From NCBI GenBank assembly GCA_027604005.1, contig JADGJT010000480.1, positions 2,607 through 15,237 on the forward strand: 12,631 nt of DNA. The letters are read 5' to 3'. Positions within the stretch are counted from its first letter, which is position 1, and each line of letters opens with the position of its first letter. Positions 1-9,005 of this stretch are shown here, in pieces. The notes beneath the pieces were generated by a model. That model was not told where the DNA came from. It saw nothing but the letters and a program-made list of their open reading frames with translations, and searched no databases. Source of the stretch: Dinochytrium kinnereticum. Taxonomy: Eukaryota; Chytridiomycota; Chytridiomycetes; Chytridiales; Chytridiaceae. Position numbers and translations under genes: made by a program.

Positions 1-150
1 AAAAAAAGAAAAAAAAAAAGAGTCACAAGAAAGAAGAAGAAACCAAACAAGCAAACAAAAAAGAAGAAAATCCCCCCAGGCAACTCACCCCCTCCTTGTG
101 CACCCCCCCCGCCGCCCCCCGGCGGGGGGGCGGCCCGGCCGGCGGGGAAG
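1..150. repeat. Low-complexity left edge: A-rich tract and G/C near-palindrome
   Basis: Bases 1-70 are almost pure A/G on the plus strand. Bases 102-147 are almost only G and C. Within them, 111-133 form a near-perfect inverted repeat (CCGCCCCCC facing GGGGGGCGG) that could fold into a very stable hairpin. Nothing else in the window has this composition. On the minus strand it falls just where the next exon of the F-box/ankyrin gene would be expected. A GTGAGT donor-like word lies at 83-88, followed by a long pyrimidine tract toward base 1. Seen directly: the composition and symmetry. Inferred: a contig end, or a hard-to-sequence or misassembled stretch, rather than functional DNA. Confidence 0.6.
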
Positions 151-179
151 ATTACAATTTGAATAGGCGCTATGCTTAC

Positions 180-1565
180 GGTAGTTATCTTCTGCCGCAG
201 GATTCACTCTTTGGTCTCCTAACAATACTCGAACGACCTTGAAAAAAAGAAGAAAAGGGCGTTAAAAAGTGGGGTGAATACATAGGCGTGCCAAAACTTC
301 AAAAAGGAGTTGATAGAAAAGCAAAAAAAGAGTATTCGAATCATGGAGAAGCATCACAATTCTCGAGAATTTGAAAAAGGAGAAAGGAAAATGCCCTACC
401 TCTAAATGCCCTGAGAGAGCAGCCAGTCGGATTGCTTCATTTTTGGAAGCCGAGGGATCCACACTCTCACAATTGGGCAACGTACCGTCAAGGAGCATTC
501 TCACAACTGCAACACGTCCATACCGGCATGCAAACCGAATGGCACTGCCCAACCAGATAAATGCAACGCCAAAAGCATTAAATCGCGTGGTTGGAAATCC
601 AAGAAAAAGAGAGAAAAAGAAACAGACATATTGCGGAAACAAAAGGGATCGGATACAGAAAGGGGGAATACTCACGAGTTATCATCAAACGAAGGATCAG
701 CTCCTGCCTCCACCAAAACTCTCACCACCAACCCCGCTCCCCACCTCGCAGCCCACCCCAACACTGTAGCTAATGCTTTCCCTCCGTCGTTGCCAGATTC
801 TATTAAACCAGACGAGGCTATCACTTCTCTAAGGGTCGTAGCAGCATTAAGAGATGATAGCCACCGCATGGTAAACGACGAGTCCGTCAAGAGAATGCAA
901 GGGGTTCCTGGCGATGACCTTACGGCAGGGGTGCGGTGTATGCGGGACGCCAAAATGACTGCCTGACCTATCCATCCAGTATCTTCTTCAGCTTCCGAGT
1001 CGGTAACGCCTTTAGAGGTGCAGAGTCCAACAAATCCAGGATCCAGAATCTCCATCGTGTCCTCACACAGCCCTCCACGAAGCAATATCAATGCGGCGCC
1101 ATAATAAACGCCAAGCCGCCGCCACTTGACTCCTCTGAGCGCCTCAATAACAGATAAAACTCCAGCCGACTCCTCAGGAAACTTGAAGCAAAACTCGCCG
1201 ACCCCCATGGGATGTATGGGTGGCGGATGCCTCATCCAGCTACGGACGGCCCTGAGGTTGGCCTTGGCAAACGAGACACTCTGATGAATTGGTTTGAACC
1301 TGTGACGAGATAACCTGGAGAGGGTGGAGAGGGTTGGGATCGTGTTGGGATGGAGAAAGGATGCGATCCATTTGATAACTTCATTGGGGAGGTCCAAGAG
1401 AGAAGATTGTGGGCATGGTGACGGGTTGTGGCTGTCCAACAAGAGACGAGGTTCTTTCTTTATGCGTTTTTCAGATGGTTTAATGGTTTCATCCGCTTCG
1501 TCGTCGATGCCGTTTGGACCGTCTCTCTCCGTCATTCGTTCGTTATCGAGCGAGTCGCCACACAT
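180..1565 (-). CDS. F-box and ankyrin-repeat protein, 3' end missing
   Basis: Three exons are visible: 1565-676, 544-400 and 237-180. Introns are 545-675 (GTGAGT...GCAG) and 238-399 (GTAGGG...CAAG). The joined frame gives about 364 residues. The first in-frame ATG is at 1565; the frame is open upstream but has no ATG. Residues about 29-40 are Lys/Arg-rich (KPSEKRIKKEPR), possibly a nuclear localisation signal. Residues about 54-92 match an F-box (LLDLPNEVIKWIASFL). From about residue 265 there are ankyrin units: GWAARWGAGLVVRVLVEAG, then AIRFACRYGRVAVVRMLLDG, then EAIRLAALSGHLEVVRVLLG, each with a DPS/NP...DN end. F-box proteins of this type usually dock substrates, here through ankyrin repeats, to an SCF (Skp1-cullin) ubiquitin ligase; that role is inferred. 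After the residues DNY a GTAAGC donor would be used, but the next exon falls in the G/C-only edge, so the repeat array is incomplete. Family call is firm; substrate unknown. Confidence 0.8.
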
Positions 1566-1915
1566 TTGGGTGGTATGTTGTTGGGAAGGGATTTTCTGTG
1601 ACAAGTCGGTCCAAACGAACACCTGTGTCGATGGTATCTGTCGGCCATGAGATAGCTGCGTTTAATCCGCCCTTGCTGAAAACAAAAGAGCTCCGACCCA
1701 CAATCGCCACCGCGTCTCCGTTTTACAGACGCGATGGCGTGTGAACTACAAGGCTTTATTACTAACATGGTGCCCCTTAGAATACCAAAAGCGAAAATAG
1801 TGAAGCAGCAAAGCTTATTATGACGGGTTTATTCTCCGAGCCAACGCAACGGAAAGACTATAAAAAGAGGTCGATACAAAGGCCTCGATAAGGTCAAAAA
1901 CAACAAACAAACATT
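1566..1915. other. Intergenic region, reductase A to F-box gene
   Basis: This 350-base gap lies between the stop of reductase paralog A and the start of the F-box/ankyrin gene, both on the minus strand. It should hold the 3' UTR of the former and the promoter and 5' UTR of the latter. AATAAA words on the minus strand occur at 1828-1833 and 1755-1760. An upstream ATG near 1649 opens a short frame unrelated to the F-box frame. I see no further gene. Confidence 0.6.
1828..1833 (-). terminator. Poly(A) signal AATAAA for reductase paralog A
   Basis: AATAAA on the minus strand, 83 bases past the stop codon at 1916-1918. A second AATAAA follows at 1755-1760. Position and orientation fit cleavage and polyadenylation of the reductase A transcript. 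Confidence 0.45.
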
Positions 1916-3115
1916 TCAAAAGATGTAAGGAATGAGGTGCTTTCGGTCCTTGGGATAATCCTCAATCTTCTGGCGATACCATCCGGTGGTCTTGACGGAT
2001 TTGGGGGCAAGGTAAACGATGGCAGAGGCAGCGTGGAAGAAGGCAAACAGATTGGATCCGGCGATACCGACACCAATCCAAGCGACGATCTCAAACATCT
2101 AATCAAGTGTGGTTTCAGACACATGAGGGTGGGAAGGCAGAGTTACTCACGTAGTGAGGGCAAGAGACGTATTTGAAGAGGCCGCCGCTGGGAACAATGT
2201 ACTTTTTCTTTTCCTTCTCGGGCTTACCCTTGCGCCAGGAAGCCATGATGTAGTGGTGGTGAAGATTGCCAGCGGATCCGATGAGGAAAAGGATGACGCC
2301 TAAAAGGATCACGCCATTATTAAAAGAGCAATGTTCAGTACTGGAATTAAAACCACAAAAAGGAACCGAACCCCAGAAAGATCAGGATAAGAAACGTACC
2401 AGCAATCGCAACATCCTTGGATTGGGAGTCAAAAAACTCCGAGTTCTCCCTGTAGCAGTAAAGAGTGCCGATGTGAGACAGCCAAGCCATGAATGTGTAG
2501 CCGACAGAGATGCTAAAGAGAAAGTTAACCAGTGGATGTAGACATCAGCAACTCACGTCGCAACATCCTTCACAGCCATTGTAGCACTGTAAACATGAAC
2601 GTACAGCGTCTCAAGGACACGCTTTGCAAAATGAGCGGCGACGAGAAAGTTGACGAGCTGCACTCGCTGAGAGCCCTCAGAACTGTACTTTGCCGAGTAG
2701 AGCGCAAAGAGACAGGCTGGTTGATAAACGAGATATGCGATTAACAAAACAGCAAGACATCAGAAGTGAAGCCCAACAACCGGAAAGAGAAGGAAAGGAA
2801 AAACTCTTAAACCAAGGCAAGGCAGAATCTTAAAAGAACGAGATCACAAAAGCAGATCAAGTAGAGAACCAAGAGCAACGAACCAGGAGCATAAAGGAGG
2901 GGCATTCCAATTGAACTTGATATCTGCCACAGCTTATCCTTCCCTCCTCGAAGTGCAAACTTGCTGTAACTCAGCTCAGTCTTTGGGTTCGCCTCAAGGA
3001 TGTTGAACACGACGGCCCACACGATCAAGAAGCCAGTAAAGACGAGGCCAATGTGATCACCAAGGTTGTTGGGCAGACCCTCCCGAGGGCCAACGTAGAT
3101 GAATCCTGAGGACAT
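1916..3115 (-). CDS. Steroid 5-alpha-reductase / enoyl reductase family protein, paralog A
   Basis: Five exons: 3115-2884, 2716-2557, 2512-2400, 2299-2151 and 2098-1916. They join without frame loss into 278 residues. Introns are 167, 44, 100 and 52 bases; intron 1 has an unusual GTTCGT donor, the others GTGAGT or GTACGT. Family signatures: LSYSKFA at 49-55, HFAKRVLETLYVHVYS starting at 107 (compare the HxxKRxxExxFVH motif of Tsc13/TECR and related reductases), GNLHHHYIMASWRKGK near 179-194, GGLFKYVSCPHY at 207-218 followed by MFEI, and a C-terminus with WYR and EDYPKDRKHLIPYIF. Several apolar segments indicate an ER integral membrane protein. The family reduces a C=C bond next to a carbonyl with NADPH (sterols, polyprenal or very-long-chain enoyl-CoA). 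The substrate cannot be told from sequence. The N-terminal ubiquitin-like part of TECR is absent. Tandem paralog of the gene at 3504-4715. Confidence 0.88.
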
Positions 3116-3503
3116 GGCTGCAGAATGAGGAGGTCAACTTTTGTGAATGGGGGAAAGGGGAGCCTTTTTTTTATTTATCAGGGAGGGGTTGGCTTTTTAA
3201 TATTTATTATTTGGCTTTTAGTTGAAACTGTTTACGGGTCAAATGAAACCCAAGTCCTTGGGCGCCAAAAGAAAAAGGAAAAGTGGAAGTAACTCCGGAT
3301 CGGTCACTCTCGATTCCAGAGTCGCACCAAATAGACTTTGACAGACCCAAACGGATATGCCAAAGTTGTACAATGTCGAAATCGAACAATATCCGCTGGT
3401 TCCCGATGAAATGATATGTCGGAAAAACGCAATGTCTGATAAAGTAACAAAGCTAATTAAATAAAGCAATTAAAATAACTTTAATAAATTAATGAGGCTC
3501 TCA
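3116..3503. other. Intergenic region between the two reductase paralogs
   Basis: This 388-base gap between the tandem paralogs should carry the 3' UTR of paralog B and the promoter of paralog A. It is AT-rich at both ends (3164-3210 and 3450-3500). AATAAA on the minus strand lies at 3203-3208, about 300 bases past the stop of B, so its use is uncertain. The open frames here are short and lack family features. Confidence 0.55.
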
Positions 3504-4715
3504 TTAAAAGAGGTAGGGAATAAGATGCTTCCTGGTCTTTGGGTAATCCTCCATCTTCTCGCGGTACCACGCAGTAGTCTTCACCGACCGCATCGCCAAG
3601 TAGGCCGTGGCCGTCACGACCCCAGTGTAGCCAAACATGCTTGAAGAGGTGACAGAGATGCCGAGCCAGATGAGGATCTCAAAAAACTGTAATATGATAA
3701 GGTCAGGTTAATGAACTTTATTAAGAGGGCATCTTGTAAAGACTTACGTAATGAGGGCATGCAACGAGACCAAACATCCCACCGTGAGGAACCACGTATT
3801 TCTTCTCTCCGTTGGCCGACTTGCCGGACCTCCATGATGCCATGATGATGTGGTGGTAAAAGTTTCCGATGATGCCGACGGCGAAAAGAGCGATACCTAT
3901 TTGAACGGCCATGATGAAAGTCGAGACAACAAAAGCGAAAATGTTTAGGATCGAATATAAGATGCATAAGGAGGAAGGTTAAAAAAATCTTCAAAGCACA
4001 CGCAGATTCACTCACCAACAGCAAGAACAATGGGAGACTGGTTGGTGAAGAGAGCAGGTTCCTCTGCGATAGACCAAGCAGTCGCAAAGTGGGTCTGAAC
4101 ACTGGTGATCGTGTATGCCGTTGCGATCCTGGAAACAAAAATAAAAAAGGAAAAAGGTGATGAGCATCGGCAAAAGACGTGATCCAAGCCAAGAATAATC
4201 ACGTACATGCAAGCGACCTTGAGCGCCATCTTTCCACTGTAAACATGAACAAACATGCTCTCAAATACTCTCTTGGCAAAGTGAATCATGATCATGATGT
4301 CGACAATAAGGATACGTGAAGTGACCTCCGAAGCAGAGAGGTTGAAGATGGCATACAGGGCAAACAAAAAAGCTTTGTAGCAACAAGCATCGGTTAGACA
4401 ATAATCCCCTCCACATCCATGAGAAAAAAAAATGAGGGCGACTCCCAAAGACTTACAAGGAGAGTAAAGCATGATCATCCCGACCCGAGAAGGAATATGC
4501 CTCATCTTATCCTTCCCAGCCCGTCCCGCAAACTTGCTGTAACTAAGCTCAGACTTTGGGTCCTCCTCAGTCTTTACAAAGGCGTAGGTGGCGACGACGG
4601 TGAACGCCACGTAGAAGAGGCCAACGTGGTCTGCCAGGAACCAAGGCACCATGGCCTTGGGGCCAACATGGAGGATGAGAAAGCCAGCAGCAGCGGCGGC
4701 TGTTGCGTTCGACAT
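3504..4715 (-). CDS. Steroid 5-alpha-reductase / enoyl reductase family protein, paralog B
   Basis: Five exons: 4715-4457, 4372-4207, 4128-4016, 3896-3748 and 3686-3504. They join into 289 residues. Introns are 84, 78, 119 and 61 bases, at the same positions and phases as in paralog A; exons 3, 4 and 5 have identical lengths (113, 149, 183 bases). The start at 4715 is the first in-frame ATG and aligns with the start of A. Motifs: LSYSKFAGRAGKDKMRHIPSRVGM in exon 1, HFAKRVFESMFVHVYS from residue 117, GNFYHHIIMASWRSGK in exon 4, GGMFGLVACPHY then FFEI at the exon 4-5 join, and WYREKMEDYPKTRKHLIPYLF at the C-terminus. It shares the membrane topology and likely NADPH-dependent enone reduction of A but has an Ala-rich N-terminus. 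The two proteins differ at roughly half of positions by eye, so the duplication is not recent and their substrates may differ. Confidence 0.9.
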
Positions 4716-5418
4716 TGGCGAATCGGTGGTAGTTGAGTGAAGAAGAGACGCAGTGGAGATGAGGCCGTTGATCAGGCTGAAGGGGCCGTCGTTCAACAGT
4801 GTTTTCCTTGGGTGAACAAAAAGTAAAGGTACTAGCAGTTGCCAGAGCGCATTCTTAAACAAAAAGCCGATCGACCGTCGCGCGTTGAGAAGCCGGCCGG
4901 AATGTCTTTTGCACAATGGTTTGAGACACTATCTGCAGCACAGACAAACAAGGCGGAAAACCCAAAATATGAAAATCTTCTTTCTGGCTGTGCTGCATCC
5001 TCACCACTGGCAGGCTGCAGGTGCTGACGGGCGGACGGTGCGGATCGAAGGATCGGACGAGACATACGACGCCATCAGCCATACGTCACTGGAATAATAA
5101 TATTGACAGCGCGCCAGCAATTGCTGCGTACAAACTGGATAAACACAACCTTTTCAAGCAGCAGAGACTGACGCCATCTCACCTCTGCATTCACCACATA
5201 ATTAACCCAGCATCGAGAACCGGTGTTAAAAAACAAGATTACAGAAACCGCGATTCCGTGTCCACAGCGCACCTTCTATTCACACCTTATTAGTCGGTAC
5301 TAGCGACAGTTCTCCCGTTATTGAGCTGCACAAAAATGAGGAAGTAATCATACCAAAATAAAATAATAATAATATATTGATCCCGATAAATTGGAAACTA
5401 AACACTAGCTTAAGACAA
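4716..5418. other. Intergenic region with a possible small plus-strand gene
   Basis: This 703-base gap holds the promoter of reductase paralog B on its left and the 3' UTR of the 571-aa gene on its right. Between them a plus-strand ATG at 4902 opens a 41-codon frame (MSFAQWFETLSAAQ...). A second plus-strand frame, ending in a double stop at 5095-5100, reads GADGRTVRIEGSDETYD and has a purine-first codon bias. The two are in different phases and would need an intron to be joined. A plus-strand AATAAA is at 5357-5362. Not strong enough to call a gene. Confidence 0.35.
5357..5362 (+). terminator. Possible plus-strand poly(A) signal
   Basis: AATAAA in an A/T-only stretch (5355-5384), downstream of the weak small plus-strand frames at 4902-5097. 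It has no confirmed gene upstream, so it could be chance in AT-rich DNA. Confidence 0.2.
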
Positions 5419-7214
5419 TCACAAATGCCTAACCACAAAACTCCCTCTGCAAACCCTTCCTCCCTCCACAGCGGCCTCCATCTCCTTGGATATCTCTAAC
5501 CCACCTTCTCCAACCTCCTCCCCATCTACCCTCGAAGTCCACCAATCTCCTCTGATAACACCACCGGCAGCCACACCGCGATACGTGACGTCCGTGAGCC
5601 CATCTGACTCCACGAGCCTGATCTCGGTGCCAGCCGGATTCACAGTTCCTGAATATCGTGGGGGTAAAGAAACCGATAAATGCAGTGTGGTTAGGCGTGG
5701 AAGATTAGATGGTAAGCTCAATACATACCGGATATTAGAGTCCCATAAACCTTGCCCACCCCAAGCACCTGCTCCCCAATAAAAGAGAGGTCAAAATCCA
5801 GAGTGTATTTCAGTGAAGGAGAGGTAGGCAAAGGCAGACGCTCAGAAGCAGACGCAACGTGTGAAGACCCAGAATGAGCTGCGGCATGGTCCTCACCCCT
5901 CTTGAACAAAACAGCCGCCTTAACAGCCTCAAACGAAGCCGTGACCGGATGATGCGTCATCGTCGCACCTTCCCCACCCTCCCCCGTCACCTTCCTCTTC
6001 AAAGGAGAAGAAGCCATTGCAGCCCTCACCCCGGCAGACACAGCCTCAATGGACGAGGAGAACGCACCTATCCTCCCCGCACTCGAAGTCGGGACAGGTG
6101 AAGGCGTGGACTCCATCTTATCTCCAAGGCTCTTCCGTCTCCCTGTTGGAGAAGAGGTGGGAACAGGAACCAGATCCGGGGTCATAGGATGAGCGGGGAC
6201 TGACAGCAGTGGACTGGTCCCAAACTTACTCGGCGCTGCCCGCGTCGTGGCGGGAACCAAGGAAGGCATTATGGGTTCTGAGGGAACAGCTGGGGCAGGG
6301 TTGATGACGGGGTTGATGACGTAAAACGCATGCGACGGGTCGGCTGAATGTTGGACGGAGAGTTTTTGGATGTGTGGGGAGAGGAGGGACGAGGATGAAG
6401 AAGGGTGGCCGGATGCGTAGGTAGGCGTTGAAGGGGAAATGAGACCGGCTGGCGGGACTGCGGCGGGGATGAGGAGTGGGGTTGGGGAGGCAGAAGGAAG
6501 GGTGGAGGATTGCTTTGAGAATATCGGTGACGATGACCTGGGAGCGTGGCCGTTTATGCTGGTGGAATTGCCGTTGAGTGAGTTTGCGGGGGAGGAAGAG
6601 CAGGAGTAATTGGTTGCTACGCCCTCCCAATGGCCACTAAGATGGTCAGTAGCGTATTGAAGTCCGGCATTTGGCCTGCGCATGAAGCCAAGGATAGGCG
6701 ACCTGATATGCTTCTTAGGCTCTTCACCGTCCTGAGATTGCGCAGTGTTCTCTGCCAGACCAGAAGAAGAGGCAGAGACCGCCTGTTGATCCGCCAAAAC
6801 CTGCCCATTCTTCCCCTTCCTCTTGTTAACAACCACCGACCCCTCCGTGTAGTTATACACCGAGTTCTCAGCAACGTCCCCAGCAAGTTTCCCAGCAACC
6901 TCATCCACCTGCCTCGCAAACAGCGACGCAGCACCCTCCACAACTCTCTCACCAACCCCCAACCCCTCCACCAAATCCCCAACGGCCTCCCCAGCAGCTA
7001 TAGAAACAACCTGACCCAGCGCAAGCGCCAAGAACGACTCTTCAGCGGTCTTGGGGAGAGGCTTGAGATGTCCACCTCGACGACGCATCTCGGCATGGAT
7101 GTCTTGGAGGGACCAGAAGGCTTTGTGGGATTTGACCGTGCTCTTTGTCATGCCGACAGCGGAGATGGGGTTTAGGAAGACGGTCTTGAAGACCCCACCC
7201 CCTGCGCTGGCCAT
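5419..7214 (-). CDS. Unrecognised 571-aa protein with a Ser/Pro-rich centre
   Basis: Two exons, 7214-5729 and 5648-5419, are joined across an 80-base intron (GTATGT...TTCAG), giving 571 residues. Without this splice the frame stops 11 bases later and loses the last 75 residues. Three regions can be seen. Residues 1-140 look helical, with Ala/Gly/Val-rich amphipathic stretches (ALALGQVVSIAAGEAVGDLVEG near 64-84 and the following GERVVEGAASLFARQVDEVAGKLAG). Residues about 145-460 are Ser, Pro, Thr and Ala rich and probably disordered, with possible proline-directed phosphorylation sites. Residues about 466-571 look like a compact beta-type domain (YTLDFDLSF, then VNPAGTEIRLVESDGLTDVTYRG and GVIRGDWW). 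There is no signal peptide or clear membrane helix. I recognise no family and propose no function. It is the most upstream of the minus-strand genes. Confidence 0.8.
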
Positions 7215-8134
7215 GCTTCGGGAATGGATCTTACGGGCATGAAGCTCTGCTTGAAGGAGTGCCTTTTTGAGTGGGTGGTGGCTTGATTAAGAAATGCCAA
7301 AGTGCCTCCCATATCATGCGACGCTGCTGCTACTGCTGCATCATGGTGCCTGATCTGCAGGCCGCCTTCTCGTAAAGGCAAAGGAATTGAGGGCTCACCT
7401 TGTCGTCGAGAGTGACGAGTGGGATGGCCTTGTCTCGCGAGAACATTCACTGGGCAATAACAGTGATAAACCGCCTTCCTCACAATTCAAATAAAATGGG
7501 TAACAAATTACAAGGTTCAATTCCCCACAATAAACTAGCAGTATGAAGATGAGAAGGTCGAGATGAGGGGGAGGGAGGGGGGTTGGAATCAACATTGTTC
7601 ACGGGTCAATACATCAAGGGTAAGAGGGAAGTACATCCCAGCCACTATTGGCCAACTAGGAGGAGGGGTTTATGCGATGAAGGCGCGCTTAAGGAATGGT
7701 AGATCACTCTGTTACCTTCTCTCAATGGAATATTGAAGACCATCACAAGGCAGGACGGCAACCTAGTGGGGAAACTTTTCTCTCTTCGTTACCCATTTGT
7801 TGGATGCTGTTCCAATAAATAATAAAGTGCAATACTGTACACCAATAACTTAACTGCTAAAAAACGACGAGCATGAGTATGAACAATAATTAAGATAACA
7901 CAGACCTCACATATAATACACACTGGTTCACCATCATAAGATAAATATCTCAGGACAAAATAAGTGTCCTCTCCCTCAGCACAACCTTCCAGCGACCGAG
8001 TGATGAGTGTACATTGAAGAATATATCACTACCACGCAACTGGTGGTGTTTATGCACAAGATGCCTGAAACTTCCTACTGGCCAGGTGATTTCAGACCAC
8101 TTCTGACGCAGGGTTTGTTTCTGGTGTTCTCTGG
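7215..8134. other. Gene-poor stretch upstream of the 571-aa gene
   Basis: About 920 bases with no supportable coding frame. The left part must include the promoter of the minus-strand 571-aa gene. Two AATAAA words on the plus strand lie at 7814-7819 and 7821-7826, and the following 100 bases are AT-rich. No tRNA fold was found: a B-box-like word near 7513 fails to pair as a T-stem. Confidence 0.5.
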
Positions 8135-9005
8135 TTAAACACTGTGGGCGGTGGCATGCTCAGCAGCAATATTCCTCAGTTTTGCCCCAAGAGTCTTTTG
8201 TTGAGGCAAATCGTGCAGGTCTGACCCAGGAACATCGGGGTATGTACATACATACATACATACATACATAGCAAGTAATTTACTTTTTGAATCATGCCAT
8301 ATGGGCTTGCAGTTTTACAAATGCAGATTTTGGCGCCAGTTTGTCCAAGTTGGGAATGCTCTTAATCCTCATGCCTGGCGTCAAGCTCTGGCAAGCAACG
8401 TCCAGGCAGCAGCAGAACGGGCAAAACGAAAGAAAAGAAAAAAAAGCAAAACTGAAAAAACGAGAGAAGAAAAAGGCTGGGAGAACTGGCACAAAACTGA
8501 AAACTTGCTTCTTGTAATTAAGGTAATATATCTGTCAATAAAGTGAGGCTAGCTTATACAATTTTCTTCCCAGTTATCAGAGGTATCCCCATCAGAAAAC
8601 TACTTAACGATTTTTACATCATTCTCAACTGCAGACTCAGTCCTTGGCTTGCCGTTCCAAACTTTTTTTGGATGGGTGCCTTTCACTTGCTTTCCAGCCT
8701 TCATCTCAACTTCACCCGCCACAAAACCTGCGCCGAACATGGCATGCTTTATCCCGTTCCGGTGTTGTGCGCCTCCTGCGATCCCAGCTGCCTGGTTTTG
8801 GCCCTTTTCAACTGAGGGTATTTACGGATTGTCCTTCTAGACGTCGTCCTAGGCCTTTGTCCGCGTCACGGACGCGTCGATCCAGCCTAACCCGTATCTC
8901 GCCTCCCGCTTTGGCTGCCACCATGGCCCACTGGCGTTTGGGCGATATCGGCAACGACAGCAGCGCAATACTCTCGTTTCCTCCGCCGGCCCATATGTCC
9001 TCCAT
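8135..9005 (-). CDS. Possible undescribed minus-strand gene in four pieces, structure unresolved
   Basis: Four minus-strand pieces look coding although each is short. Piece A (9005-8808) starts with ATG: MEDIWAGGGNESIALLSLP... Piece B runs from about 8815 to a stop at 8600-8602 and includes GIAGGAQHRNGIKHAMFGAG and EVEMKAGKQVKGTHPKKVW. Piece C (8401-8289) reads SLTPGMRIKSIPNLDKLAPK and ends in TGA. Piece D reads SDLHDLPQQKTLGAKLRNI and stops at 8135-8137. In B about three quarters of codons begin with a purine and about half with G, against no such bias in positions 2 and 3; this is a common coding signature. C is preceded by a long pyrimidine tract and GCCAG, like an intron end. A and B are in different frames, so either a 58-base intron with a poor GTGACG donor or a one-base frameshift separates them. 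No family recognised. It may be a decayed gene. Confidence 0.33.
8245..8270. repeat. Tetranucleotide microsatellite (TACA)6.5
   Basis: TACA is repeated six and a half times without interruption. It lies between pieces C and D of the possible minus-strand gene, where it would be intronic or 3' untranslated. Such tracts change length by slippage and are useful only as markers. Confidence 0.9.

Noticed and set aside
1280..1310. Minus-strand B-box-like word GGTTCAAACC
   Set aside because: It lies inside the F-box gene exon (HRFKPIH codons) and the neighbouring bases do not form a T-stem.
1566..1622. Start of the F-box/ankyrin protein at 1622
   Set aside because: The codon at 1622 is GTG, not ATG. 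The first ATG in this frame is at 1565, well before the F-box.
4716..4916. In-frame N-terminal extension of reductase paralog B up to 4916
   Set aside because: The extension begins with a TTG codon and contains no ATG; the first in-frame ATG is at 4715 and aligns with the start of paralog A.
7500..7535. tRNA-like B box (GGTTCAATTCC)
   Set aside because: Flanking bases do not pair as a T-stem, and no A box or acceptor stem is found at a suitable distance.
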